Shown: positions 1 through 5,973 of the stretch, piece after piece | How positions within the stretch are numbered: position 1 is the first letter of the stretch | How the letters are laid out: each line of letters begins with the position of its first letter | Source of the DNA: Candidatus Eiseniibacteriota bacterium | Lineage (GTDB): Bacteria > Arandabacterota > Arandabacteria > Arandabacterales > Arandabacteraceae | Assembly: GCA_030592245.1 (NCBI GenBank) | Contig: JAUVJV010000097.1 | Span: forward strand, 1-7,446 | Length of the DNA: 7,446 bases | Reading direction: 5' to 3' | Translations under genes and position numbers: made by a program | Notes under the pieces: model-generated | Seen by the model: only the letters and a program-made list of their open reading frames with translations | Databases searched by the model: none | What the model was told of the DNA's origin: nothing

Positions 1-312
1 AGGGCTGATCTGGGTTACTGGGTCGGGAAACCCTACTGGAACAATGGGTATTGCTCCGAGGCCGCCCGGCGCGGAGTCCGGTTCGGGTTTGAGGACCTTC
101 TTCTCAATCGGATACATGCCCATCATATCAGCCGGAATCCAGCATCAGGGCGGGTCATGGAGCACATCGGCATGAGCCTGGAGGGCGTGATGCGGCAGCA
201 TGTCAGGAAGTGGGAGAAGTACGAGGACATAGTGAACTACGCCATACTCCGGGAGGACTGGGTGAAGCAGGGTGGGGGCCCGGCGAGTAGTGCCCGTTCC
301 GCCGAAGCCTGA
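1..312 (+). CDS. GNAT N-acetyltransferase, RimJ/RimL-like (5' partial)
   Basis: Frame 1 is open from the left edge to TGA at 310-312, giving 103 C-terminal residues; the start lies outside the window. The visible part matches the acetyl-CoA-binding core of RimJ/RimL-type GNAT proteins. It begins with LGYWVGKPYWNNGYCSEAAR (the pyrophosphate-loop region, with W-x-x-G-Y and the E-A-A-R helix start). It continues with a helix ending in LNRIHAH, then the family's N-x-x-S-x-R-V-M-E-x-x-G-M segment and an EG...R stretch. These enzymes transfer acetyl from acetyl-CoA to an alpha-amino group or small amine in the cytoplasm; the substrate cannot be told from this fragment. The last ~15 residues are a low-complexity Gly/Ala/Ser tail. 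No function is shared visibly with the downstream oxidative-stress genes, which start 126 bp later and probably have their own promoter. Confidence 0.85.
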   Translation, partial: RADLGYWVGKPYWNNGYCSEAARRGVRFGFEDLLLNRIHAHHISRNPASGRVMEHIGMSLEGVMRQHVRKWEKYEDIVNYAILREDWVKQGGGPASSARSAEA

Positions 313-322
313 TACCGAAACC

Positions 323-351
323 TTGACGAGGAAACCGGCATCCAATAGGCT
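323..351 (+). promoter_or_regulatory. Candidate sigma70-type promoter for rbr-dfx
   Basis: TTGACG (323-328) is followed after 17 bp by TAGGCT (346-351). The -35 is good (5/6) and the -10 is poor (3/6). The -10 lies inside a small inverted repeat, TCCAA-N5-TTGGA (341-355), which could be an operator. It is not a recognisable PerR or Fur box. This is inference from motif spacing only. Confidence 0.28.
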
Positions 352-386
352 TGGAACGGGTAATAAGAAGGTCTCATCTATCTCCG

Positions 387-404
387 GCCCGGACTATGCC
401 GGGC
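387..404 (+). other. Small GC hairpin in the rbr leader
   Basis: GCCCGG (387-392) and CCGGGC (399-404) form a 6-bp GC-only stem with a 6-nt loop, 35 bp before the rbr start. There is no T run after it, so it is a weak terminator candidate for the acetyltransferase gene. It may only be a leader stem-loop. Confidence 0.3.
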
Positions 405-438
405 GCTCAGAAAGTGCAGTTACGATAGGAGGAGAGTA

Positions 439-1014
439 ATGGCAACAGTCAAGGGAACCCAGACCGAGAAGAACCTTCTGACGGCTTTCGCGGGCGAATC
501 ACAGGCCCGGAACCGGTACTCGTATTTCGCGAGCAAGGCCAAGAAGGAAGGCTATGTCCAGATCTCGGCGATCTTCGAGGAGACTGCCAACCAGGAGAAG
601 GAACACGCCAAGCGGCTGTTTAAGTTCCTGGAGGGGGGAGAGGTCGAAGTATCCGCGGCCTTCCCGGCCGGCGTGATCGGCCCCACGCTTGAGAACCTCA
701 AGGCCTCAGCCGCCGGCGAGCACTATGAGCAGGCCGAGATGTACCCCGGCTTTGCCAAAGTCGCCCGTGAGGAAGGCTTTGATGATATCGCGGAAGTGTT
801 CATGAACATCGCGGTTGCCGAGCGGTTTCACGAGAAGCGCTATGTGGATCTTGCGGCCAATATCGAGGCCGGCCGTGTGTTCAAGCGGGATGGAAAGGTC
901 ACCTGGAGATGCCGCAACTGTGGCTACATCCATGAGGGTTCAGAAGCTCCGGAGGAATGTCCGGCATGCGCGCATCCGCAGGCTTACTTCGAGCTTCTCT
1001 GTGAATGCTTGTAA
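439..1014 (+). CDS. rbr: Rubrerythrin
   Basis: This encodes a 191-residue rubrerythrin, a cytoplasmic non-haem iron peroxidase that reduces hydrogen peroxide to water with electrons from rubredoxin or NAD(P)H systems. The N-terminal four-helix ferritin-like domain (about 1-145) carries the diiron ligands at E20, E53/H56 (E-x-x-H), E94, E97 and E128/H131. The C-terminal rubredoxin-like domain holds an Fe(SCys)4 site at C158/C161 and C174/C177. Length and ligand spacing are almost identical to the classic Desulfovibrio protein (from memory of the family). The start is set by a strong AGGAGG at 427-432, 6 nt before ATG. An extra C-terminal C-E-C (C188, C190) is not part of the rubredoxin site. 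The gene is followed 43 bp later by desulfoferrodoxin on the same strand, an arrangement typical of anaerobe oxidative-stress operons. Confidence 0.97.
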   Translation: MATVKGTQTEKNLLTAFAGESQARNRYSYFASKAKKEGYVQISAIFEETANQEKEHAKRLFKFLEGGEVEVSAAFPAGVIGPTLENLKASAAGEHYEQAEMYPGFAKVAREEGFDDIAEVFMNIAVAERFHEKRYVDLAANIEAGRVFKRDGKVTWRCRNCGYIHEGSEAPEECPACAHPQAYFELLCECL

Positions 1015-1057
1015 GCAGCGCCGGTGAGCGATCAAGGTGTTGATAAGGAGGCACAGG

Positions 1058-1432
1058 ATGGTTGAGAGAATGCAGGTCTATAAATGTGATCTTTGCGGGA
1101 ACATCGTAGAGGTGCTTCACGGCGGCAAGGGTGGCCTGGTCTGTTGCGCACAGCCGATGAAGCTGATGCAGGAGAAGACGGCCGACGCCTCGACCGAGAA
1201 GCACGTGCCTGTCCTTGAGAAGACCGCTGACGGCATCAAGGTCACGGTGGGGAGCGTTCCTCATCCGATGGAAGATGAGCACTACATAGAGTGGGTGCAG
1301 GTCATAGCGGACGGCAATGCCTACCGCATCTTCCTTAAACCCGGTGGAGCCCCGGAAGGCGTCTTCAAGACCGATATCGGGGATGTGACGGCACGAGAGT
1401 ACTGCAACAAGCACGGATTGTGGAGAGGCTAG
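1058..1432 (+). CDS. dfx: Desulfoferrodoxin (superoxide reductase, two-iron class)
   Basis: This is a 124-residue desulfoferrodoxin. It reduces superoxide to hydrogen peroxide without making oxygen; the peroxide can then go to rubrerythrin encoded just upstream. The N-terminal desulforedoxin-like domain (1-36) has the C10-x-x-C13 and C29-C30 ligands of the rubredoxin-type centre I. The superoxide reductase domain has the E47-K48-H49 loop, H69, H75, C116 and H119 of the Fe(His)4Cys centre II. All key residues are present, so the protein should be active and belongs to class I (2Fe-SOR). ATG at 1058 was chosen over GTG at 1037 because AAGGAGG at 1045-1051 sits 6 nt before it and would lie inside the longer reading frame. 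No promoter is evident in the 43-bp gap from rbr, so co-transcription is likely. The transcript probably ends at the hairpin 15 bp after the stop. Confidence 0.96.
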   Translation: MVERMQVYKCDLCGNIVEVLHGGKGGLVCCAQPMKLMQEKTADASTEKHVPVLEKTADGIKVTVGSVPHPMEDEHYIEWVQVIADGNAYRIFLKPGGAPEGVFKTDIGDVTAREYCNKHGLWRG

Positions 1433-1446
1433 ATTAATGGATTAAT

Positions 1447-1499
1447 AGGGGACAGACACCTATTTCGGAGAAGTGGAAATAGGTGTCTGTCCCCTTTTT
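1447..1499 (+). repeat. REP-like palindrome doubling as dfx terminator (copy 1, intact)
   Basis: A perfect 20-bp inverted repeat runs from AGGGGACAGACACC... (1447-1466) to ...GGTGTCTGTCCCCT (1476-1495), with a 9-nt loop, and is followed by TTTTT (1495-1499). As RNA on the + strand this is a strong intrinsic terminator for rbr-dfx. The T run abuts the stop codon (TTA, 1498-1500) of the convergent gene. On the - strand there is no T run beyond the stem, so termination there is less clear. A diverged copy lies at 5747-5801. The sequence is preceded by ATTAATGGATTAAT (1433-1446), a short direct repeat. GGGGACAGACACC palindromes recur in environmental bacterial genomes and are often found with IS200-like Y1/RAYT transposases; this association is from memory. 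Confidence 0.85.
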
Positions 1500-2172
1500 A
1501 CTTGGCCGGCGGTGCGAAGCCGGTGATGCCGCGCCAGGCGAGCGTTAAGGCTCCCGTGACCACATCAGCGACGTTCTGCAGGCCGATCACTAAGAAGTCA
1601 AGCCCTCCCTTGTAGCCGCTTATCACGAATGCCAGGATGAAGCCAAAGGTCACGGCTCCTGCGAATGCGCAAAACAGCACCGAGAAGACCACTCCGCCCT
1701 TGCGTATGTCTGATTGATGGGGCTCGAACTCCATGATATTGGACACCAGATGAAAGCCCGTGAAGAACCCCAGCAGGGGGTAGAACACCATCTGTGCTGA
1801 TGATCTCAAGAGAGGGTAGACGCCCAGGAGCACATACGAGAAGGTCGGGAAGAAATAGGGTGCGAGGCCATCGAGGAAATTGCCGCTGTCGCAGGAGACG
1901 TGGCCCTTCCTCTCCGATGCATAGAAGCTTCTGGGCCGCTGGAACATGAGGATGCTGAAGATCAGGTGAGTGATCTCGTGCTCGAAGGTCCCGAAGAAAC
2001 TGAGCTTCTTGCTCAGGATTAGCCACAGCAATGCTCCCACCACGAAGCCTATGAAAGCGGCCTTGAACTGTGGGACCTCGAAGAGGCCGGAGTCACACAT
2101 GCCGGCGATCGCGATTCCGTATGCGATCGCGCCGACCAGCGAGATCAGTCCGAGAATGGACTTCCAGCGCAT
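1498..2172 (-). CDS. Polytopic membrane protein with HExxH motif (M50-like metallopeptidase)
   Basis: This is a 224-residue hydrophobic protein with about six membrane segments (roughly 5-24, 36-54, 103-122, 128-147, 160-185 and 193-211). A zinc-protease-type motif H65-E-I-T-H69 lies in a further hydrophobic stretch after the second segment. A polar loop (79-101) with GHVSCDSGNFLDG leads to LAPYFFP, and H152-QSDIRKGG precedes a late membrane segment. HExxH in a membrane helix followed by a G-x-V loop and an 'LAPYFFP' segment resembles M50-type intramembrane or membrane-embedded metallopeptidases. The usual NPxPGxxLDG third-ligand motif is not seen, so catalysis is unproven. The ATG at 2172 is preferred over the longer frame from 2238 because AGGAG lies 5 nt before it and the longer version would overlap the upstream gene. 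It follows the hydrolase gene by 23 bp and is probably co-transcribed with it. Confidence 0.72.
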   Translation of the reverse strand: MRWKSILGLISLVGAIAYGIAIAGMCDSGLFEVPQFKAAFIGFVVGALLWLILSKKLSFFGTFEHEITHLIFSILMFQRPRSFYASERKGHVSCDSGNFLDGLAPYFFPTFSYVLLGVYPLLRSSAQMVFYPLLGFFTGFHLVSNIMEFEPHQSDIRKGGVVFSVLFCAFAGAVTFGFILAFVISGYKGGLDFLVIGLQNVADVVTGALTLAWRGITGFAPPAK

Positions 2173-2195
2173 CAAGGCTCCTGTCTGTTGCTTTC

Positions 2196-4751
2196 CTATC
2201 TGTACTTGAAATAGAACAGGTCGCTGTCCAGCTGCCACCTGTCATCGAAGAATCCTGCCGCGATCATGCCGCCCCAGCCGAGGTCTCGTACCGAGCTATC
2301 GAATATGATGAAGTCGGGCAATCCGGAGCCGGAGTAAACGGCCTTGAAAAAAGTCGAGAGCTCCAGGCCTTCGGCATCCGAACCCATGCAGACCGTTACA
2401 AGCTTCAGAGGGCTCAAGGGATTAGGATAAACGAAGCAGGCCCCGATGCCCGGTCCCGGTATTCTCTCATCCCCGAGGTAGATATCATCTTCAATGCGCC
2501 GGATCGGAAGCGACCTGTTGATTCGGCCCGTCACCGAGTTTTCCTCGGGCCCCCCGAAGAGGATGAGATTGCTGCGAGCCATGATGTCGGGTGTCACCGA
2601 GGTGTCCGGCAGTATCTCGACCCGGCCATTTGCCCTTCTCCACCACCGGAAAGCTTCCAGCCGCGCCTGATGCAGGAGGAGCTCGGTCACGGCGGAATCC
2701 CCGCCGGTCCCATAGACCAGAACAAATGGTGAGAACATGGTCTGCTTTATCGGGCCATAGAGATCCGGGGACTTGACAAGACCTGAGGGCTCTGACTCTC
2801 CCAGCATGAACTCGCCGCCTCTTCTCGAGAAGGTCACGGGGCGCTGGTCCTTGAAGATGAAGTTCCAGGTTTTTCCATGCAGCATCACCGTAGCATGGCC
2901 GCCGGGAAAGAGCTGTCTTGAGAGCGTGATCTCGAAGGACCGCACATTGTCGGTGTCAATCCTGACCGTATCCTGAGAGACGACAGCGTCGATCCATGAG
3001 TCGCGATAGGGGACATCCTGCGCTCTTATCTCAACCCAGTATGATTTCTTGAAGCAGGCGATGCTGGCGGTCTTCAGGGTGATATGCCTGGGGAAGCGCG
3101 TGCGGCGCTTTCCAGGGAAGAAGCCGATCAGGTCGGGATCGTCGACGCAGGAGACCTTGAGACTGTCTATACTCCACCAGTGTCCCCTGCCGGGGTCTTC
3201 CTTGTAAGTGTAATCATATCCGAGGTGCTCGAGTCTCTGTACGAAGAGGCGGGGATGGAAAGGAGGGACATTGTCGTCCGCCCCTCCCTGGAGGATAAAG
3301 ACCGGGAGGTTCCGCGCGTTTTCGACGAAGCGGTGCGGCCAGTCCTGGAGGAGTGCCCTCTCACGGATTGCGCGCGCCGCGGGATCGCCGAATACATAAG
3401 CCCTCTGCAGAAACCAGGGCACATAGAGTTCGAAGCTCGTCCATCCTGCCCCGGGCGCCATGGCGGCAAAGAGATCCGGATGGGAAAGGCCGACATGCCA
3501 TACCCCATGTCCACCCATCGAGTGGCCCGTGAGATAGACTCTGTCTTCATCGATATCCCAACTGCTCTTGGCAATGTCCAGCACCTCCAGGGCATCCAAC
3601 CGGCCCCAGTCCTGCCAGTCGAACCCGAACCGTCTTCTGTTCGTGGGAGCGACCACATATGCCCAGGGTTTGGCCTTGTATGCATCGACCTGTCCCTGGG
3701 CCTTAACGCTTGCCCCGTGGAGCGTGTATATAAGAGCATACTCCTCGGCGGGATCGTAATCCACGGGGGGCATCACCGCGAAGTACTGGCAGGAGCTGTC
3801 GATCGCAGAGATGAAAGTATGCTTGGTGGACTGTTCATCGCTCCTCACCCTCAGGGTGAGCGTGTCGGAGTAATCCAATCCGTCGTGGACAATACGCAGC
3901 GGTATTCTCCATTCGCCGGACGAATCCTCACAGGCAATAGTCATTATCTTGACGGGGATCTTTTTCACACACAGGGGAGCGATGCTGCCGGCTCGGGTCT
4001 CCTGCCGCACAACGTGCATATCATCCCCGATCTCAATGGTAGCGTCATAAATCCACTCAGTCGTCGTGTTGAGCAGCGGAACTCCGAGCCACGCCTCCTG
4101 GGGCTCTCCCCCGGAGATATCCGGAGCCGTGTAGTCGTCGAGGGTCATGACCGAAGCAGGGGGTGGCAAGATCTCAAACATGAAGCGATGGTCACCATAG
4201 CCTGAGAGCTTCACCAGAACCCGGTTCGTACCCTTCCTTACAACCACCGGAGTGAGCATGTAGCCGTGTCCGTATGGGTCACCGGGATACGGTCTTCCAT
4301 TGAGATAGAAGGAACCCGTCTTTTCGGCCTTCACCAGGGCTCTCGCATCACCGGGCATCTCGAATTCGGCGTAGGCATATGCGGCGTTCACGATGCCGGC
4401 GTAACCGTAGATATCCATCAGGGTATCCCAACGGACATTCTCAAAGTCGGTACTTATCCAGCCCGTGGAATCGGGGGTGGTAAGCTCCCACTCGACGAAT
4501 CCGCCCTGGACCATCACGCTCGGGTGTGGACCGGGATGAGGGGGATCAAGGGATGTGGGGTCGACCCCGGTGGATGCTATCCCCTCCCGGGCTCCGACCG
4601 AGAACGGGCCGAGGTAGTACCATTCCTCTATTTCAATCACATGATCGATGCCGGGAAGCGTCTCTGCCCGGGCGAAGTCACACAGAGAAACCACCACAAA
4701 TGCGGTCGCCAGCGCAGTGGCCAGGCCAGCTGCGGGCCAGAATCCTCTCAT
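2196..4751 (-). CDS. Exported alpha/beta hydrolase, prolyl-oligopeptidase (S9)-like serine esterase/peptidase
   Basis: This is an 851-residue secreted enzyme. Residues 1-29 form a signal peptide ending A-R-A before E30. Residues about 40-200 look like a beta-rich jelly-roll or galactose-binding-like domain (YYLGPF near 45-50, FYLNGRPY at 148-155, KGTNRVLVKLSGYGD at 173-187). A second beta domain fills about 215-325. The alpha/beta hydrolase domain (about 325-530) has L344-H-G (oxyanion), the nucleophile elbow G409-H-S411-M-G-G, D492 in G-G-A-D-D-N-V-P, and H524 in G-R-G-H-W-W, a full Ser-Asp-His triad. About 320 C-terminal residues follow, including FSPFVLVYGTGG (673-684) and NLILFGGPEEN (728-738). 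The ATG at 4751 has AAAGGAGGAG just upstream and fits the signal peptide; the frame's upstream extension to 4925 has no such support. Substrate is unknown: peptide, ester or acylated polysaccharide are all possible. It is first in a unit with the membrane metallopeptidase-like gene. Confidence 0.85.
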   Translation of the reverse strand: MRGFWPAAGLATALATAFVVVSLCDFARAETLPGIDHVIEIEEWYYLGPFSVGAREGIASTGVDPTSLDPPHPGPHPSVMVQGGFVEWELTTPDSTGWISTDFENVRWDTLMDIYGYAGIVNAAYAYAEFEMPGDARALVKAEKTGSFYLNGRPYPGDPYGHGYMLTPVVVRKGTNRVLVKLSGYGDHRFMFEILPPPASVMTLDDYTAPDISGGEPQEAWLGVPLLNTTTEWIYDATIEIGDDMHVVRQETRAGSIAPLCVKKIPVKIMTIACEDSSGEWRIPLRIVHDGLDYSDTLTLRVRSDEQSTKHTFISAIDSSCQYFAVMPPVDYDPAEEYALIYTLHGASVKAQGQVDAYKAKPWAYVVAPTNRRRFGFDWQDWGRLDALEVLDIAKSSWDIDEDRVYLTGHSMGGHGVWHVGLSHPDLFAAMAPGAGWTSFELYVPWFLQRAYVFGDPAARAIRERALLQDWPHRFVENARNLPVFILQGGADDNVPPFHPRLFVQRLEHLGYDYTYKEDPGRGHWWSIDSLKVSCVDDPDLIGFFPGKRRTRFPRHITLKTASIACFKKSYWVEIRAQDVPYRDSWIDAVVSQDTVRIDTDNVRSFEITLSRQLFPGGHATVMLHGKTWNFIFKDQRPVTFSRRGGEFMLGESEPSGLVKSPDLYGPIKQTMFSPFVLVYGTGGDSAVTELLLHQARLEAFRWWRRANGRVEILPDTSVTPDIMARSNLILFGGPEENSVTGRINRSLPIRRIEDDIYLGDERIPGPGIGACFVYPNPLSPLKLVTVCMGSDAEGLELSTFFKAVYSGSGLPDFIIFDSSVRDLGWGGMIAAGFFDDRWQLDSDLFYFKYR

Positions 4752-4779
4752 GTTCTCCTCCTTTGGCGTCAGCTCGGCC

Positions 4780-4808
4780 AACATACCACAAGTCTGGCTC
4801 GATTTCAT
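4780..4808 (-). promoter_or_regulatory. Candidate promoter for the hydrolase/membrane-protein unit
   Basis: Read on the - strand: ATGAAA (4808-4803) as -35, 17 bp, then TATGTT (4785-4780) as -10, preceded by TG one base upstream (extended -10, TGGTATGTT). The predicted transcript start near 4773 leaves a short leader of about 22 nt containing the ribosome-binding site before ATG at 4751. It backs directly onto the candidate promoter for thi4. Confidence 0.4.
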
Positions 4809-4809
4809 A

Positions 4810-4838
4810 TTGAAAGTGGCTGCGGCCCGATGTAGCAT
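4810..4838 (+). promoter_or_regulatory. Candidate promoter for thi4
   Basis: TTGAAA (4810-4815), 17 bp, then TAGCAT (4833-4838): 5/6 and 4/6 matches to the sigma70 consensus with ideal spacing. Transcription would start near 4845 and give a leader of about 98 nt. The -35 box is the right half of TTTCA-TAT-TGAAA (4803-4815), whose left half falls in the divergent -35, so one regulator could act on both genes. Confidence 0.4.
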
Positions 4839-4872
4839 AAGTTGCCTGTGGAAGCCAGATGTGATCCGGTAA

Positions 4873-4896
4873 CCCGGACGGAACGCCCGGTCCGGG
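4873..4896 (+). other. GC hairpin in the thi4 leader
   Basis: CCCGGAC (4873-4879) pairs with GTCCGGG (4890-4896) across a 10-nt loop. It lies in the predicted thi4 leader, 46 bp before the start codon. There is no U run, so it is not a typical terminator. The conserved TPP-riboswitch elements (CUGAGA and the pyrophosphate-sensor loop) are not present around it. Confidence 0.3.
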
Positions 4897-4942
4897 CAGT
4901 CGGTCCTTTGACATTCACCGGCCACAGACGGGAGGCTGGAAG

Positions 4943-5725
4943 ATGGCTCTGGATGACGTGAAGATCTCTGAGATTATCGTAAAGACCTATTCTGAGAAGC
5001 TGCTCAAGGTTCTAAATACCGATGTTGCCATTGTGGGTGGCGGGCCTGCGGGTCTTTGCGCGGCATATTACCTGGCCAAAGCCGGCCGGAAGGTAGTGCT
5101 ATTTGAGCGCAAGCTATCCCTGGGAGGTGGCATGTGGGGTGGTGGTATCATGTTCAACCAGATCGTCGTGCAGGAGGAAGGCAAACAGATCCTGGACGAG
5201 TTCGGGGTGAATACGACCAGAGCGGAATCAGACTACTACGCTTGCGACTCGGTCGAGACGGTCACCACAATCGCATCGGCGGCCTGTAAGGCCGGCGCGA
5301 CCATAATGAACCTCTTCAGCGTCGAAGACGTGATGATAAGAGATGATACAGTGGACGGCCTGGTCATCAACTGGAGCTCGGTTGAGATCGCTGGGCTTCA
5401 CGTTGATCCCATTACCGCGAGGTCGCGCTTCGTGATCGACGCGACAGGCCACGCCTGTGAAGTCGCGCGCATCATCGAGCGCAAGGTAGGGACCGAGCTT
5501 CTTACGCCGACCGGGAAGGTGCTTGGTGAGAGGTCGATGTGGGCGGACCGGGCCGAGCGGCTGACGCTTGAGAACACCAAGGAGATTTACCCCAACGTTT
5601 ACGTGGCCGGAATGGCCTGCAACGCTGTCTTCGGGGGTCCCCGGATGGGGCCCATATTCGGCGGTATGTTCCTGAGCGGCAAGCGGGTGGCCGAGATCAT
5701 CTCAGAGCGACTGGATAAATCCTAG
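4943..5725 (+). CDS. thi4: Thiamine thiazole synthase Thi4, sulfide-dependent (His) type
   Basis: This is a 260-residue Thi4-family enzyme, which makes the adenylated thiazole precursor of thiamine from NAD and glycine. A Rossmann motif G32-G-G-P-A-G37 binds the dinucleotide, followed by FERK (54-57) and the family block LSLGGGMWGGGIMFN (59-72). Near the C-terminus is F230-GGPRMGPIFGGM, also diagnostic. The position matching the sulfur-donating cysteine of yeast THI4 (Cys205, just before M-D-P) is His153 in GLHVDP. The enzyme should therefore be the catalytic, non-suicide form that uses free sulfide with Fe(II), as described for methanogen Thi4. The whole sequence resembles archaeal and anaerobe Thi4 closely. 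GGAGG at 4931-4935 sets the start. No other thiamine gene and no TPP riboswitch is visible nearby; the transcript probably ends at the hairpin at 5747-5801. Confidence 0.95.
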   Translation: MALDDVKISEIIVKTYSEKLLKVLNTDVAIVGGGPAGLCAAYYLAKAGRKVVLFERKLSLGGGMWGGGIMFNQIVVQEEGKQILDEFGVNTTRAESDYYACDSVETVTTIASAACKAGATIMNLFSVEDVMIRDDTVDGLVINWSSVEIAGLHVDPITARSRFVIDATGHACEVARIIERKVGTELLTPTGKVLGERSMWADRAERLTLENTKEIYPNVYVAGMACNAVFGGPRMGPIFGGMFLSGKRVAEIISERLDKS

Positions 5726-5746
5726 CCTGATAGCAGACCGCAACAC

Positions 5747-5801
5747 GGGGACAGGCGCGTATTGCCCGTTAGCGGCAATGGATGTCTGTCGCTCCCCTTT
5801 T
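5747..5801 (+). repeat. REP-like palindrome (copy 2, diverged), likely thi4 terminator
   Basis: The left arm GGGGACAGGCGCGTATT (5747-5763) matches 14 of 17 bases of the left arm of the hairpin at 1447-1466. The right part AATGGATGTCTGTC (5777-5790) matches 12 of 14 bases of its right arm, then carries a 3-base insertion (GCT) before CCCCTTTT. The apex is rebuilt as ATTGCC-N7-GGCAAT (5761-5779). GACAG/CTGTC and GGGG/CCCC still pair, and the T run is kept, so it should still terminate thi4 transcription on the + strand, 21 bp after the stop codon. The middle of the stem (GCGCGT against GGATGT) has mismatches and G-U pairs. It is a degenerate member of the same family in the same orientation relative to its upstream gene. 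Confidence 0.7.
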
Positions 5802-5878
5802 CCCTCGTTGGAACTTCCTAGGCATACCCTTGTTCTAATCCTATGGAGGGGATTGATGGTTTCTCTGAAAGGCCACGG

Positions 5879-5934
5879 AGGGCCGGGCACAGCACATGAA
5901 AGAGTTTCATCAGGGCCGGGCAAGGAACCGGCCC
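5879..5934 (+). repeat. Repeat-rich leader upstream of the TPR lipoprotein gene
   Basis: The 248 bp between thi4 and the lipoprotein gene hold no credible gene. After the thi4 hairpin this stretch contains a direct repeat AGGGCCGGGCA (5879-5889 and 5912-5922). Between the copies lies an inverted repeat ATGAAA-GAG-TTTCAT (5896-5910). A hairpin GGGCCGG (5913-5919) / CCGGCCC (5928-5934) follows, then CCCTTCGCTTTT. The hairpin ends 39 bp before the start codon and could affect leader structure or act as a weak terminator. No convincing promoter hexamers were found in 5802-5878. Confidence 0.4.
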
Positions 5935-5973
5935 CCCTTCGCTTTTCAGCAGGAACGCAAAGGAGTGAAGGCC

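Noticed and set aside
899..1414. A 171-codon open frame on the - strand across rbr and dfx
   Set aside because: It overlaps two unmistakable metalloprotein genes with all ligands in place and shows no domain of its own.
2173..2238. Longer N-terminus for the membrane metallopeptidase-like protein
   Set aside because: It would overlap the end of the hydrolase gene and adds a polar stretch before the first membrane segment, whereas ATG 2172 has AGGAG at 5 nt.
3084..4205. A 373-codon open frame on the + strand inside the hydrolase gene
   Set aside because: The - strand frame has a signal peptide, a Ser-Asp-His triad and a good ribosome-binding site; the + frame shows no recognisable domain and is an antisense shadow in GC-rich DNA.
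4752..4925. Longer N-terminus (58 residues) for the hydrolase
   Set aside because: The added residues are unlike a signal peptide and span the predicted promoter; ATG 4751 has a strong ribosome-binding site and is directly followed by a signal peptide.
4752..4942. TPP riboswitch in front of thi4
   Set aside because: I looked for CUGAGA and the pyrophosphate-sensor loop in the leader and found neither; only a simple GC hairpin is present.
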